From: CAVTWH01 sp963850915
Lineage (GTDB): Bacteria > Actinomycetota > Actinomycetes > Mycobacteriales > Micromonosporaceae
Direction: 5' to 3'
Assembly (NCBI GenBank): GCA_963850915.1
Contig: CAWKND010000003.1
Location: 226,765 to 290,764 of the forward strand
DNA length: 64,000 nt
Shown piece after piece: positions 1 through 9,721 of the stretch. Position 1 is the stretch's first letter, and each line of letters starts with the position of its first letter. Under the pieces are notes generated by a model, which saw only the letters and a program-made list of their open reading frames with translations, was not told the DNA's origin and did no database searches. Made by a program: the position numbers and the translations under genes.

Positions 1-25
1 CGCGAGGCCGCCGGCCGCGATCTTC

Positions 26-1771
26 ATGGAGCCGGCCGTACCCCCCGACCCTGACCCGACCACCCCACCGGCCATACCTGACCCGCGCGCCGAAGAGCCG
101 GCCCCCACCGGCCCGGGGGTACCGGACCACGCGCCGCCACCCCGGCAGTCGCCCGCCAGGATGCGCCAGCCGTTCCAGCCACCCGACCCGCCCGCACCGG
201 TCGACCTACCCGCACCAGCGGAGCCACCCGCCCGGGCCGCGTCGCGCACTCAGACCGCGCCACCGACCCCGGCCGAGCCACAGACCGGACCGACCAAGCG
301 GGCCGAGTCACTACCGCGGACCAGCCGGCCAGCGCGGGCCGAGATTCCGGAGCAGGTCAAGCCGCGTAAGACGGCCAAGCCGCTCGAAGTCGAACGCCCG
401 GCGCAGCGGGCCGGCAAGGCCGCCGAGGTGGTACCGGACGAGCGGCCCACACGACCAGGCACGGCCGGTACACCTGCCGCCACCACGCCAGCCGAGGCCA
501 CCACGCCAGCCAGGGCCACCGCGCCAGCCGAGGCCATCACGCCAGCCGGGGCCACCACACCAGCCAAGGCCACCACGCCAGCTGGAGCCACCACGCCGCC
601 CGGTGCCGAGCCGGGCAGTACGTCCGCGAAGCGGCTGGCGAGGGCTACGTCGGCCACGCCTGCGAAACCTGCCACGAAGGCTCGCGCGGCCGCGCCAGTG
701 GAAGAGACGGGCGCCGCCGCACCGCCGGCCCTGTCGACCAGGAGGGCACCGTCGGACGCTCCAGCAGCGCCGGCCGCCGCGCCCACCAAAGCAGCCAAGA
801 AGGCGACCAAACCCGCACGGCCATCCGCCCAGCCAGCAGAGTCGGCCGTCGAGCCAGCAGAGTCGGCCGAGCCAGCAGAGTCGTCGGCCGAGCCAGCAGA
901 GTTGGTCGAGCCAGCAGAGTCGGCAGAGCCAGCAGAGTCGTCGGCCGAGCCAGCGGAGTCGGTCGAGCCAGCCGGGCAATCGGTTGAGTTGGCAGGGTCG
1001 GTTGCCGAACTGGCGACACCCGTCGGAGAGGTTGAGTCGACGGCGACGCCTGCCGGACTGGCTGAGTCGACGGCGACAGCGACGGCGAGCGCGGCGCCGG
1101 ACCCAATCGCCGCGGCACGCCCGGTACCGGCGTCCACGCCGGCTCCGCTGCCAAAACCGGCCGGCGGCCGGGGCCTGTGGCGGCGGGTGCGCGCGGATCC
1201 ACAGCACGCTCCGGAGCTGCTCGCGCTCGAGGCGGTACGCCGGTTCGGGCCACAGATCGCTGGCGAGGCACGGTGGCTGCGGAGCACGTACCCGACGGCC
1301 ACACCCGAAGCACTCGCCGGGTACGCCCAGCGCCGGCTGGTACGTACCGCCGGGTACGCCACGCTCGCCAGCGCCGCCACGGGGGTACTCGCACCCGCGG
1401 CCCAGCTTGCCACGGTGCTGTGGAGCCGGGCGCAGATTGTGCTGCGTACCGCCGCGGCTTACGGCGTCGACCCGAGCGACCCGCGGCGCGCCGCCGAGCT
1501 GCTCGCGATACTGGGCGCGCAGCCGACCCTCGCGGACGCCGTCGCGGCTGTGGACGCGGCGCTCGCCGGTCCGGAGGATGCGCCGACCGGCGTCGATGTC
1601 GCTGTTCTCGCGATGACCGGCTGGCGGGTCGCCGCGCTGACCGGGCCGGGACGGCTGGCGACGCTGCCATTGCGCCGATTCCCGGGCGGCGCGCTGCTGG
1701 GCACTTTGGTGCTGAACAGCTCCGACGCCGAGCGGACAGCGCGCCGGGCGAACGCCTTCTACCGAAGCTAA
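26..1771 (+). CDS. Ala/Pro-rich protein with EcsC-like C-terminal domain, possibly 5' partial
   Basis: The first ~380 residues are low-complexity Ala/Pro/Thr/Glu sequence with two blocks of six-residue repeats (TTPAxA type, then EPAESA type). The last ~200 residues look folded: an alpha-helical region with GYATLASAATG, a hydrophobic helix, and AAYGVDPSDPRRAAELL. This resembles the EcsC-like helical domain found in actinobacterial hypothetical proteins. The frame stays open upstream to the window edge and there is no convincing Shine-Dalgarno before the ATG, so the true start may lie outside. The function is unknown. The disordered N-terminus suggests a linker or tail. It converges on the subtilase gene across a shared hairpin terminator. 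Confidence 0.6.
   Translation: MEPAVPPDPDPTTPPAIPDPRAEEPAPTGPGVPDHAPPPRQSPARMRQPFQPPDPPAPVDLPAPAEPPARAASRTQTAPPTPAEPQTGPTKRAESLPRTSRPARAEIPEQVKPRKTAKPLEVERPAQRAGKAAEVVPDERPTRPGTAGTPAATTPAEATTPARATAPAEAITPAGATTPAKATTPAGATTPPGAEPGSTSAKRLARATSATPAKPATKARAAAPVEETGAAAPPALSTRRAPSDAPAAPAAAPTKAAKKATKPARPSAQPAESAVEPAESAEPAESSAEPAELVEPAESAEPAESSAEPAESVEPAGQSVELAGSVAELATPVGEVESTATPAGLAESTATATASAAPDPIAAARPVPASTPAPLPKPAGGRGLWRRVRADPQHAPELLALEAVRRFGPQIAGEARWLRSTYPTATPEALAGYAQRRLVRTAGYATLASAATGVLAPAAQLATVLWSRAQIVLRTAAAYGVDPSDPRRAAELLAILGAQPTLADAVAAVDAALAGPEDAPTGVDVAVLAMTGWRVAALTGPGRLATLPLRRFPGGALLGTLVLNSSDAERTARRANAFYRS
477..602 (+). repeat. 18-bp tandem coding repeat (TTPAxA)
   Basis: About seven imperfect copies of an 18-bp unit near accacgccagccgaggcc lie in frame in the first gene. 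They encode a six-residue TTPAxA motif in which x is E, R, G or K. The low-complexity array explains the open antisense frames here. Confidence 0.75.
831..972 (+). repeat. 18-bp tandem coding repeat (EPAESx)
   Basis: A second array in the same gene repeats gagccagcagagtcggcc and close variants, some with an extra codon. It encodes acidic EPAESA/EPAESS units. It differs from the upstream basic/neutral TTPAxA block, so charge switches along the disordered tail. Confidence 0.7.
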
Positions 1772-1820
1772 CGCCAACCGCGCGCCACCGTAGAGAGCCC
1801 AAACGAAAAGGCAGCAAGCG

Positions 1821-1856
1821 AAGGCGCCCCGGTACCTCTCGGTACCGGGGCGCCTT
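1821..1856. terminator. Bidirectional hairpin terminator
   Basis: A perfect 16-bp inverted repeat (arm aaggcgccccggtacc) closes a four-base loop, tctc. It sits between two convergent genes ending at 1771 and 1887 and probably terminates both. Each arm carries a GGTACC word typical of this chromosome. Confidence 0.85.
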
Positions 1857-1886
1857 GCTAACCGTGGTGCGTCAAGCGGTGGTACT

Positions 1887-4886
1887 TCAGGCGTCGACCG
1901 CCACCAGCGTGGAGCCGATGACGTTCGTACCGTCGCCGTACTCGACGATGCCGAGGTAGTGCTTACCGGCGGTCAGACCGGACCAGCCGGCCGTGACCGT
2001 GGCGGTACCGCCAAGGGTCACCGCCTGCGAGGCCGGAGTGGCCGTCAGACTGCCCGGGCCGGTGACGAGGAAGCTGTACCCCTTCACCGTCATCGGCTGT
2101 GTCGGCAGGTCGAACGCGTCGACGAAGACCACGTAGGTACCCGGGTCCGGATCGGTGAAGGTGACCGACTCATCCGCCGTACCACCAGCGCTCTGGCCAA
2201 CCTGCACGAACCCTGAACCGGTGTCGGCGAAGACGTACTCGTCGACGTCGGTACCGGCCGGGTAGTCGCTCGCGAAGGTCGCGAACCGGGCCACCTTGGT
2301 GCCGGCCGGAACCGTCACCACGTACTCCCCGGTACCCGGCCCAGTGGCCGGCGCAGTCGGGTCGAAGCCGGCGACATCCTCGACGAGCGAGAAGTCGTGC
2401 TCGTCAGCCGCTGCGAGACCCGAGGCGGCCGCGGTGAGCGTGCCCGAGTACCCCGTCTTCAGGGACAGCGCCTGCGAGCCGCTGACGCCGGTGGCGTCGA
2501 CCTCGCCCGGTGCCGCGAGGGCCACCGGCTTGACCGCGATCACGCTGGTCACCTTGTGCAGACCGAGCAGGCCGGTCCAGGTGAGCGAGCCGAACGCGTA
2601 CTGGTTGAGCGGAGCCGTCGTCCGGGTGATCGTCACCGTGAAGGTGGCGCTCGCACCGGGCTTCAGGATGAGGTGGCTCGGGCTGACCTTGACCGTGAAG
2701 CCGGCCGGGGCCTTCACCTTGGCGTCGTAGATGCCGATGATCGGATCCACGTTGGTGACCGTACGGTGCACGGTCAGCGAGCCGGTGAGGTTACCGGACG
2801 CGATGTTCGGCGAGTTGAACTCGCTCGGCGTCACCGAACCCACGCTGTCGCAGACATCGCCGGTCGAGGTGCTCAGGTGCACCCCGATGCCGCAGGAGTA
2901 CTGCAGCCACTGGGTGATGTCCGAGTCGTAGACCAGGCCAGGAATGAGCGCGCCCAGCGGGTCGACCTCGCCCGAGCCGTAGTCCAGCGGGCCCGCGGGG
3001 GTCCCGTTGTCGTTGGTGATCGGCTTCTTCTGGTTGTCGAGCGTGTTGGCGCTGGTCAGGATCGCCGACTTGACCTCCATGGGAGACCAGTTCGGGTGCT
3101 TGCTGATGACCAGGGCCGCGACACCGGCGATGTGCGGGGTCGCCATCGAGGTACCGGACTCGGTGTCGTAGAGGTTCCCCGAGTGGTTGGCCGGGGAGAC
3201 CGCCGCGATGACGTCGTTACCGGGCGCCATGATGTCCGGCTTCAACAGACCGCCACCGCTGGACAGCGACGGGCCACGGCTGGAGAACGTCGCCACCTGC
3301 GGCGCCTCCGTCGTGATCTGGGTCGAGGCCGAGATCGACGCGGTCGGGCTGGCCGTACCGGCGATGTATGCCTTGATCGCCGCGTTCGCGACGTCATCGA
3401 CGTGCACCGTCGGTACAAAGTGGAAGTCGGCATTGAGCGAGTTCGGGCTCGGGTTGCCGAGGATCATTCCGACACCGCCGGCCAGTTGCACCGCCTTGCT
3501 CTTGTCGGTACGTGCGTTGCCGCCACGCTGGCAGAGCACGATCTTGCCGGTCACCTTCGCCGGGTCGAGCGTCCCGCTGACACAGAGCGTCGCGTCACTG
3601 ACCGAAGCCGTGGCGAGCCCGGCGCTGGCTGAATTGATCAGCGGCGAGCTGGCTACCGCGGCGCCGACACCGACACCGGTGTACGTCGCCCCGTTGCCCA
3701 GGGTCACCGACTTGGTGTGCCCCACGTCGTAGGTACCGGCCGCCACCGTGGTCTCCCACGGCATGGCGTTGTCGACCGTGCTCGCACCCGGGCCGGCGTT
3801 GCCGGCGGCCGCGGAGACGAAGACACCGGCCGCGGCGGCGTTCAGGAACGCCAGCTCGACCGAGCTGAAGTTGTCGACGTTGTCGCCGATCGAGTAGTTG
3901 ATGACGTCGACCCCGTCGAGGATGGCCTGCTCGATGGCGTCGGTGATGTCAGCGCTGCTGCCACTCGCGGTCGTACCGTCGGCGCTCTCGTACAGCACCT
4001 TGTAGACGGCCAGCCGCGCGCCGGGGGCAACACCCTCGACATCGCCGGCGGCTACGCCGTTGACGGTCACGTTGCTGACGTGGTCACCGGCGGCCGTGCT
4101 GGCGGTGTGCGAGCCGTGGCCGTCGAAGTCACGCGGTGAGTGGAACTCGCCCGGGTTGGCGTTCGAGTTGCCGGCCGCGTCGAACCAGCGCGCACCGATG
4201 ACCTTGTTGTTGCAGGTGACCGGGTGGTCGTCGCCCGCGTCGCAGGTACCGTGCCACTTCGACGCGATGAGCGCGTTGTCGGCGGCGGTCGGGTTGATCG
4301 GGGCGAAGCTCGGGCTCTCCGGCCAGAAGCCGGTGTCGATGTCACCGATGATGACGCCGGCGCCGGCGCGCTTGTCGCCGCCGAAGGCCAGGTTCCACAC
4401 GCCGAGCGGGCCGGTCAGGCCGAGGAACTTGTCGGTCGGCGGGGTCTGGATGGTGACCGTGGTGTTCTTCCAGACGTTCACCACGCCGACGGTCGACTTC
4501 AGCTTGGTCGCCTGCGATGCGGTCAGCTTCACCGCGACACCGTTGATCGCGGTGTTGTACTGGTAGGTGATCTTGCTGCTGTCCACGCCGACCTTGGCCA
4601 GCGTCGACTTCTGCTTGGCCTTGAGGTGCGCGCCGTAGGCGTTGGCCGCCGCGGAGTGCGAGTCGAGCTTGGTTCCGGCGGCCGGCTTGGTGGCGGCGTA
4701 CCCGGACTCGGTACCGGCGTAGGTGGCGACCGGGTCGCCAGCGATCTGAACGATATAAATGCTAGTTGGGCCGGTGGTTGCGGCCTGCGCTCCGGTACTC
4801 GCGGTCAACGTGAGCGCGGTCAGCGTCACGCCGGCGAGTAGGAGAGCGGCCGGGCGCTTGAACCCGGCACGTCGTGGTATCGACAC
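1887..4886 (-). CDS. Secreted S8 subtilisin-like serine protease
   Basis: This is a ~999-residue exported endopeptidase. GTG at 4886 is preferred over the longer frame because GGAGGT lies eight bases upstream and it starts a clean signal peptide: basic SIPRRAGFKR, a hydrophobic core, then AQAAT around residue 36. Order of domains: inhibitor I9 propeptide (~40-150), peptidase S8 with Asp184 (GDIDTGF), His257 (GHGSHTA), oxyanion Asn364 (AAGNAG) and Ser580 (SGTSMATPHIAG), a PA insert at ~410-520 with two cysteines, then Fn3/Ig-like C-terminal domains. This layout matches large actinobacterial and plant-like subtilases. It is unbroken over 3 kb, unlike several neighbours, and probably degrades extracellular protein. 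Confidence 0.93.
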   Translation of the reverse strand: MSIPRRAGFKRPAALLLAGVTLTALTLTASTGAQAATTGPTSIYIVQIAGDPVATYAGTESGYAATKPAAGTKLDSHSAAANAYGAHLKAKQKSTLAKVGVDSSKITYQYNTAINGVAVKLTASQATKLKSTVGVVNVWKNTTVTIQTPPTDKFLGLTGPLGVWNLAFGGDKRAGAGVIIGDIDTGFWPESPSFAPINPTAADNALIASKWHGTCDAGDDHPVTCNNKVIGARWFDAAGNSNANPGEFHSPRDFDGHGSHTASTAAGDHVSNVTVNGVAAGDVEGVAPGARLAVYKVLYESADGTTASGSSADITDAIEQAILDGVDVINYSIGDNVDNFSSVELAFLNAAAAGVFVSAAAGNAGPGASTVDNAMPWETTVAAGTYDVGHTKSVTLGNGATYTGVGVGAAVASSPLINSASAGLATASVSDATLCVSGTLDPAKVTGKIVLCQRGGNARTDKSKAVQLAGGVGMILGNPSPNSLNADFHFVPTVHVDDVANAAIKAYIAGTASPTASISASTQITTEAPQVATFSSRGPSLSSGGGLLKPDIMAPGNDVIAAVSPANHSGNLYDTESGTSMATPHIAGVAALVISKHPNWSPMEVKSAILTSANTLDNQKKPITNDNGTPAGPLDYGSGEVDPLGALIPGLVYDSDITQWLQYSCGIGVHLSTSTGDVCDSVGSVTPSEFNSPNIASGNLTGSLTVHRTVTNVDPIIGIYDAKVKAPAGFTVKVSPSHLILKPGASATFTVTITRTTAPLNQYAFGSLTWTGLLGLHKVTSVIAVKPVALAAPGEVDATGVSGSQALSLKTGYSGTLTAAASGLAAADEHDFSLVEDVAGFDPTAPATGPGTGEYVVTVPAGTKVARFATFASDYPAGTDVDEYVFADTGSGFVQVGQSAGGTADESVTFTDPDPGTYVVFVDAFDLPTQPMTVKGYSFLVTGPGSLTATPASQAVTLGGTATVTAGWSGLTAGKHYLGIVEYGDGTNVIGSTLVAVDA

Positions 4887-5046
4887 TGCTGTGGACCTCC
4901 GTGTGTCCTGTGGGCAGGGGGAATGCCCACGATGGAGGCAGCCTAGGTGGACGGACGATCTCACCGGAAGCACCCGGGCCCGCACATCTACCCGCAGGTT
5001 GGTGACAACGACCGATGCGAGGGTGTGGGCAAGGGTTCGACGATGG

Positions 5047-5814
5047 TCAGTGCAGGAAAGACAGGTGCTTGCCGACCAGCGCGTACCCGACGAAGGCAAC
5101 AGTGTCGATCAAGGCATGGGCCACGATGAGTGGCCCGACCCGGCGGAACCGGAGGAAGAAGAGGACGAAGATCACACCCATGATCGCGTTCCCGATGAAT
5201 CCGCCGAAGCCCTGATAAAGGTGGTACGAGCCGCGAATCAGCGCACTGGTCAACACCACGGCCGGGAGTGCCCAGCCGAGCTGGCGCAGCCGGGTCACCA
5301 GGTAGCCGACCATGATCACTTCTTCGAGCGCCGCGTTCTGGATGGCGGAGAGGACGAGTACCGGCGTCGACCACCACACGTGCCCGAGCCCCGCGGGTAC
5401 CACCTGGGCGTTGATGCCCAGCGCCCGGGCCAGCAGGTACAGGCCGAGTCCCGGGATGCCGATGAGCGCGGCGAGTCCCGCGCCGGTACCCAGGTCGAAG
5501 CCCGCGCGTACCGGCCGGAAGCCGAGCGCGGGCAGCGACCGGTCCACGGCCAGCAGGTGCAGTGCGAGCAGCGCCGGTACCAGCGCGGTCACTATCCCGA
5601 GCAGCTGGTAGGCCAGGTCGAGGTAGGGGCGGTCGGGGGTGACCGCGATGTTCAGGCCGGCCGACTGGGAGGCGAGCGGTTTGCCGGCCGTCTCCCGGTT
5701 GACGATGTCGAGGATGGCGTAGGCCGCGCTGGCCCCCAGCGACACCCCGAGTACCAGCCAGATCTCCCGCACCCGGGCGCGGCGTACCCCGGCGTCCAGC
5801 TCCGCATCCACCAT
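5047..5814 (-). CDS. CPBP family intramembrane metalloprotease
   Basis: This ~255-residue polytopic protein has about eight hydrophobic segments. CPBP (Abi/CAAX-protease-like) motifs are visible in the C-terminal half: a paired-glutamate motif LEEVIMVGY, a histidine in GSYHLYQGF, and H...D in VAHALID. The ATG at 5814 is chosen because GGGCGGTAGG sits just upstream; the open frame extends farther but would run into the divergent gene. Family members cleave membrane substrates or modify peptides, but the substrate here is unknown. The short divergent spacer (5815-5921) must contain both promoters. Confidence 0.85.
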   Translation of the reverse strand: MVDAELDAGVRRARVREIWLVLGVSLGASAAYAILDIVNRETAGKPLASQSAGLNIAVTPDRPYLDLAYQLLGIVTALVPALLALHLLAVDRSLPALGFRPVRAGFDLGTGAGLAALIGIPGLGLYLLARALGINAQVVPAGLGHVWWSTPVLVLSAIQNAALEEVIMVGYLVTRLRQLGWALPAVVLTSALIRGSYHLYQGFGGFIGNAIMGVIFVLFFLRFRRVGPLIVAHALIDTVAFVGYALVGKHLSFLH

Positions 5815-5921
5815 TCGCCTACCGCCCTGTCTGCGCGCCCCTGTCTGCACCCTCGCAAAACCTAGCGCCCGGGTGGCCGGATGAATGGCTTCGTACCCGA
5901 TCGGAGCCGTAGAGTCAGCCG

Positions 5922-6817
5922 GTGCCCGATGCGCAGCCCGAACCCGAGTCGAGCCCTGCCGGCTCACCGGCCCAGCCGTTCGACGCCGCGCGCGCCGATC
6001 CGCCAGCCCCATCCCCCGAGCCGGTTACCGGCGTGCCCGGGGCGGGCACGCCGGCCGAGACCCCAACCGCCGCACCGACCGCGGCATGGTCCGCGCCAGA
6101 CTCCGTCAGCCAGGCGGAAACCGTTGGGGTGGAACGGAGTCCGTGGGCCGCACCAGTGCCGGACAGCCAGCCGGGCAGCGCGCCGACCGCGCCGCAGCCG
6201 GCGGCACTGCCGCCCTTCGGTCCACCGTCGCCGCCAGCCGGCGCACCCCAGCCTCCCGCCGGCTGGGCCGGCCCGCAGCCGGGCTATCCGGCCCCGGGCT
6301 ACCCACCCCCGGCTACCCGACCCAACAGCCAACCCAGGGATACCCCGCCCAGGGGTACCAGCAGCCCGGCTACCCGACCCAGGGCTACCCGCAGCAGAGC
6401 TACCCGGCGCCGGGCCAACCGCCACCACCGGGCGCACCGTGGCAGCCGGCGCAGCCGGGCGGGTACCAGCAGCAGCCCGGGTACCCCTACCCCGGCCCGG
6501 TACCCCCGCCGGTACAGGCGAAGCGGCACACCAAGGCGACAGTGCTCACCGTCGCCGCGGTACTCGTGCTGATCCTGGTCGCCACGATCACCGCCGGCCT
6601 GCTGGTACGCGCGCACTCGGCCGGCGAGTACGCGGTCGGCAGCTGCGTCACGCACTCCGGCGGCAAGCCCCGCCGGGTGGGCTGTGACACCCAGGGTGCA
6701 TACCGGGTCGCGGCCAAGGTGACCGATCCTGGACAGTGCGATCCGGGGCTGCCGTACATTGAAGTCGACCACAGTCCGAAGAACACGATCTTCTGCCTCC
6801 AGCCGGTGTCGAAGTAG
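5922..6817 (+). pseudogene. LppU/SCO3897-like Pro-rich membrane protein, frame broken near 6305
   Basis: The N-terminus reads from GTG 5922 (VPDAQPEP...) as Pro/Ala-rich sequence ending QPGYPAPGYP. The continuation, PTPGYPTQQPTQGYPAQGY, followed by one transmembrane helix (VLTVAAVLVLILVATI) and a Cys-containing extracellular domain (GSCVTHSGG, RVGCDTQGAYRV, TIFCLQP), is one base out of frame. One missing C in the run ctacccaccccc at about 6300-6311 would join them. The C-terminal pattern matches the LppU/SCO3897 family of actinobacterial envelope proteins of unknown function. The repeat phase matches perfectly across the break, so a base-calling error or very recent mutation is likely. Confidence 0.75.
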
Positions 6818-6878
6818 TCTGTAGCGACTCGCACACACTGTGCGACGGACCGGCGGGCAGGGTCCCCAAGCTTGTGGG

Positions 6879-8108
6879 GTGACCAGCTTGCACAGTGTCC
6901 TGAAGGAGAGTTGGACCCTCGTCGAGGAGCGCCAGGAGCAGCTCGCGCGGTACGTCTTCGCCCGGCTCTTCCTGACCCATCCCGAGTCGCGCGAACTGTT
7001 CCCGGTCGCCATGGACACCCCGCAGGCACAGCTGCTCAGCGCTGTCACGCACACCATCCAGCTGTACGACGACGCCGAGGCGCTCGACTTCTACCTGCGT
7101 GCCCTCGGTCGGGAGCACCGCAAGTACCGGCTGGGCGAACGCCACCTGCGTACCCTCGGACTGGCTCTGCTCGACGGCGTGCGCACGTTCGGCGCGGACG
7201 GCTGGTGCGTGGCCTACGACGCGGCCTGGGCCGACGCGGTCCGGCTGGTCACCAACACGATCCGGGCGAGCGCCCTGGCCGAGCGGGACAGCCCGCCGAG
7301 CCGCGACGCGGAGGTCGTCAGTCACCTGCGGATGGGCTCCGAACTCGCGGTGCTGACCGTGGCACCGGCCAGCCCGGTGAGCTACCTGCCCGGTCAGCAC
7401 CTGCCGGTCGAGACGGCCTACCAGCCCCGGGTGTGGCGGGAGTTCGCGGTGGCCAACGCGCCGCGGCCGGACGGCACCCTCGACCTGCACGTACACGCGG
7501 TTGACGGCGGGCTGGTCTCCAGCGCGCTGGTCCGCCGGGTAACGGTCGGCGACCGGCTGCGGCTGGCCGCGCCGTCCGGGACGATGACCCTGGATCGGCG
7601 CTCCACCCGGGACATCGTGTGTGTGGCGGCGGGCGCCGGGCTGGCCCCGATGAAGGCGCTGATCGAGGAGCTGACCCGGTACAACCGGACCCGGTGGGTA
7701 CACCTGTTCTTCGCCGGGCGTACCCGCGAGGACCTCTACGACATCGCCGCACTGCGCCGGCTGGCCGCCCGGTACCCGTGGCTGTCGCTGGTACCCGTGG
7801 TCAGCGCCGACCCGGGCTTCGCCGGTGAACACGGCACCGCCGCCCAGATGGTCGAGCGCTACGGGCCGTGGCCCGACCACGACTGCTTCGTCGCCGGACC
7901 CGCCGCCGATGTACGGGACACCGTGCAGGCGCTCTACCGGCTCGACGTACCGACCGACCGGATCCGGTACAGCCCGTTCGAGACTTTGGCCGAGCCGCTA
8001 CCGGCGCCCCGCCAGCCGGTACCCGAGCAACGGAGCGCACCCGCGCTGCCGGACGAGCCGATGGACGAGCCGCTCGACGAGTCGCTGGCCGAGGGCGCGC
8101 CGGTCTGA
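6879..8108 (+). CDS. Globin domain fused to FAD/NAD(P) reductase (flavohaemoglobin-like)
   Basis: Residues ~1-130 form a globin fold starting SLHSVLKESWTLVEE, with a probable proximal His in LGREHRKYRL. Residues ~150-390 form a ferredoxin-reductase-like module: FAD region around WREFAVANAP, NAD-binding CVAAGAGLAPMKALIEEL and FFAGRTREDLYD. Flavohaemoglobins oxidise NO to nitrate or reduce bound oxygen using NAD(P)H. The usual RxYS flavin motif is altered here (WREFAV), so flavin affinity may differ. GTG 6879 places the globin fold at residue 1; GTG 6840 in the same frame is an alternative. Neither has a strong Shine-Dalgarno. The gene converges on the peptide deformylase gene. Confidence 0.82.
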   Translation: MTSLHSVLKESWTLVEERQEQLARYVFARLFLTHPESRELFPVAMDTPQAQLLSAVTHTIQLYDDAEALDFYLRALGREHRKYRLGERHLRTLGLALLDGVRTFGADGWCVAYDAAWADAVRLVTNTIRASALAERDSPPSRDAEVVSHLRMGSELAVLTVAPASPVSYLPGQHLPVETAYQPRVWREFAVANAPRPDGTLDLHVHAVDGGLVSSALVRRVTVGDRLRLAAPSGTMTLDRRSTRDIVCVAAGAGLAPMKALIEELTRYNRTRWVHLFFAGRTREDLYDIAALRRLAARYPWLSLVPVVSADPGFAGEHGTAAQMVERYGPWPDHDCFVAGPAADVRDTVQALYRLDVPTDRIRYSPFETLAEPLPAPRQPVPEQRSAPALPDEPMDEPLDESLAEGAPV

Positions 8109-8113
8109 GCCGG

Positions 8114-9659
8114 TCACGCCCGGTCCGGGTAGTGCCACGCCTGGCCGACGTCGTCGTACTCCGCCAGGGGTACCAGCCGGGCGCCCGGTGCCATCCGGTC
8201 GTCGTAGAGCCAGCCCTCCAGGTGGTCGATCTCGTGCGCGACGAGCCGGGCCAGCCCGTCCTCGAAGACCGCCACCTCCCGGTCACCGGCGAGCGTGGTG
8301 TGCTCCACCTCCAGGTGCCGGGCCCGGGGTACCCGACCGCGTACGTCGAAGAAGGACAGGCAGCCCTCGTAGTGCTCGTCGCGTTCGGTTGACTCGCCGA
8401 CCACCCGCGGATTGAGCAGCACGATCTGGTCGGCGTCCGGCTCCGGTGGGCGTACCACCGCGGCGGCCCAGCCCAGTCCGAGCTGTGGCGCCGCCAACCC
8501 GACGCCCTTGCTGAAGTCGTGCAGCCCGGCGACCACGTCGAGCGCCGCGTGCAGCCGCCGTACCACGTCCCGGGCGGTGTCCTGCTCGGCCGGCAGGGTG
8601 AAGGTACGGGCCCGCTGGCGCAGCAGCTCGTCGTCGCGCTGGCGGATCCCAGCGCCGGCCATCCGGGCACTGGGCTGGTTGGCGTTCGCCGCGCGCCGGG
8701 GTACCCCGCCGGGCGGCCGGAACCGCCAGTCCAGCCGGTACCGCGCGTGCAGCGCCGGATTCTCCGTCCCCCACTCGAAGACGGCCCGCTCGCCGAGGTA
8801 CGGGTCGGTACGCGTCTGCTCGCGGATCGCGGTGGACAGCGGCTGCTCCGAGGTGAGCGAGGTGACCAGGCCGGAGACGGCCGGACGCAGCCACGCCGGG
8901 AAGTCCAGCCGGACGGCGAGGTGCTGGGTGGGCAGCCGGACGTTGCGCTGGAACCACTGCCCCCACTTGTCCTCGCCGAGCTCGTAGCGGTACTCGATGA
9001 CCGCGCGTTCGCCGCGGTAGAGCGGGAAGCGCCCGTGCGGGTTCTCGAAGAGCAGCCAGATCTCCTTGTACGAGTCGCGGTCGTAGATCGGCCGCCAGGT
9101 CATCGGCTCGGTGTCGTTCCACAGCGCCGACAGCCGCAGCTCCTCCAGGGTCAACGGAAACCGGCGGTAGAACTCGTTGGAGCGCTGCGGGTCGCCGGGG
9201 TAGCGGTCGACGGAGATCTTGACGGGGTACCGGGTGACCGGCTCGGTACCGGCGTTGACCAGCTCCCGCCGGATGGCGCAGTGGTACACCCCGTCGACAA
9301 AGGACAGGTTGGCGGTCTCCCGCTCCACCACCAGCCCGGCGCCGGGCGGCAGCCACTGGTCGGTACCGGCCGGCCCGGCCACGCCGCGCCCGCCGGTGCT
9401 GGCGGATCTCGTCGTACTCGGTGAACCGGTTCCAGATCGCGCCGCCCGCGCCCAGTACCGCCTCGGCGCGCTTGGCGAAGTCACCGGTGGGGCGGTGCCG
9501 GCGCCCCTCGACATGGCTGACGTACGACGGATCGAAGCCCATCTGGTTGGCGAGCTGCTTCTTCGTCAGCCCACGCTCACGCCGCCACTGGGCAAGTTCG
9601 GTGGCGAACGCTGCCACCGCTGTCACAAGAGGCGGGTCGTCGCCCGCTGGGGAGGCCAT
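8114..9659 (-). pseudogene. XRE DNA-binding domain fused to peptide deformylase, frame broken near 9385
   Basis: Starting at ATG 9659, the first ~95 residues are an XRE helix-turn-helix (LTKKQLANQMGFDPSYVSHV). A ~200-residue middle domain (GLVVERETANLSF, WLLFENPHGRFPLY) follows, then peptide deformylase with GVGLAAPQLG, EGCLSFF and HEIDHLEG. These are the three metal and catalytic motifs of deformylases, which remove N-formyl groups from nascent proteins. The HTH and deformylase parts are in different frames and would join with a one-base change around 9375-9395 (after RFTEYDEIRQ). The same three-part architecture occurs in other actinobacteria, supporting one gene. The direct repeats just upstream may be its operator. 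Confidence 0.78.
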
Positions 9660-9662
9660 GTC

Positions 9663-9721
9663 TGGTCGCCTCGCAGGGAGTCGGTCGCGGCACCGGGTGT
9701 TGGTCGCTTTACAGGGAGTCG
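9663..9721. promoter_or_regulatory. Two direct repeats upstream of the XRE-deformylase gene
   Basis: Two 21-bp copies, tggtcgcctcgcagggagtcg at 9663 and tggtcgctttacagggagtcg at 9701, agree at 18 positions and start 38 bp apart. They lie immediately upstream of an HTH-bearing gene, so an autoregulatory operator is plausible. This is inferred from position only. Confidence 0.4.

Noticed and set aside
2397..3632. Long plus-strand open frame antisense to the subtilase
   Set aside because: High-GC shadow frame: Arg/Gly/Val-rich product without any motif, opposite an intact peptidase.
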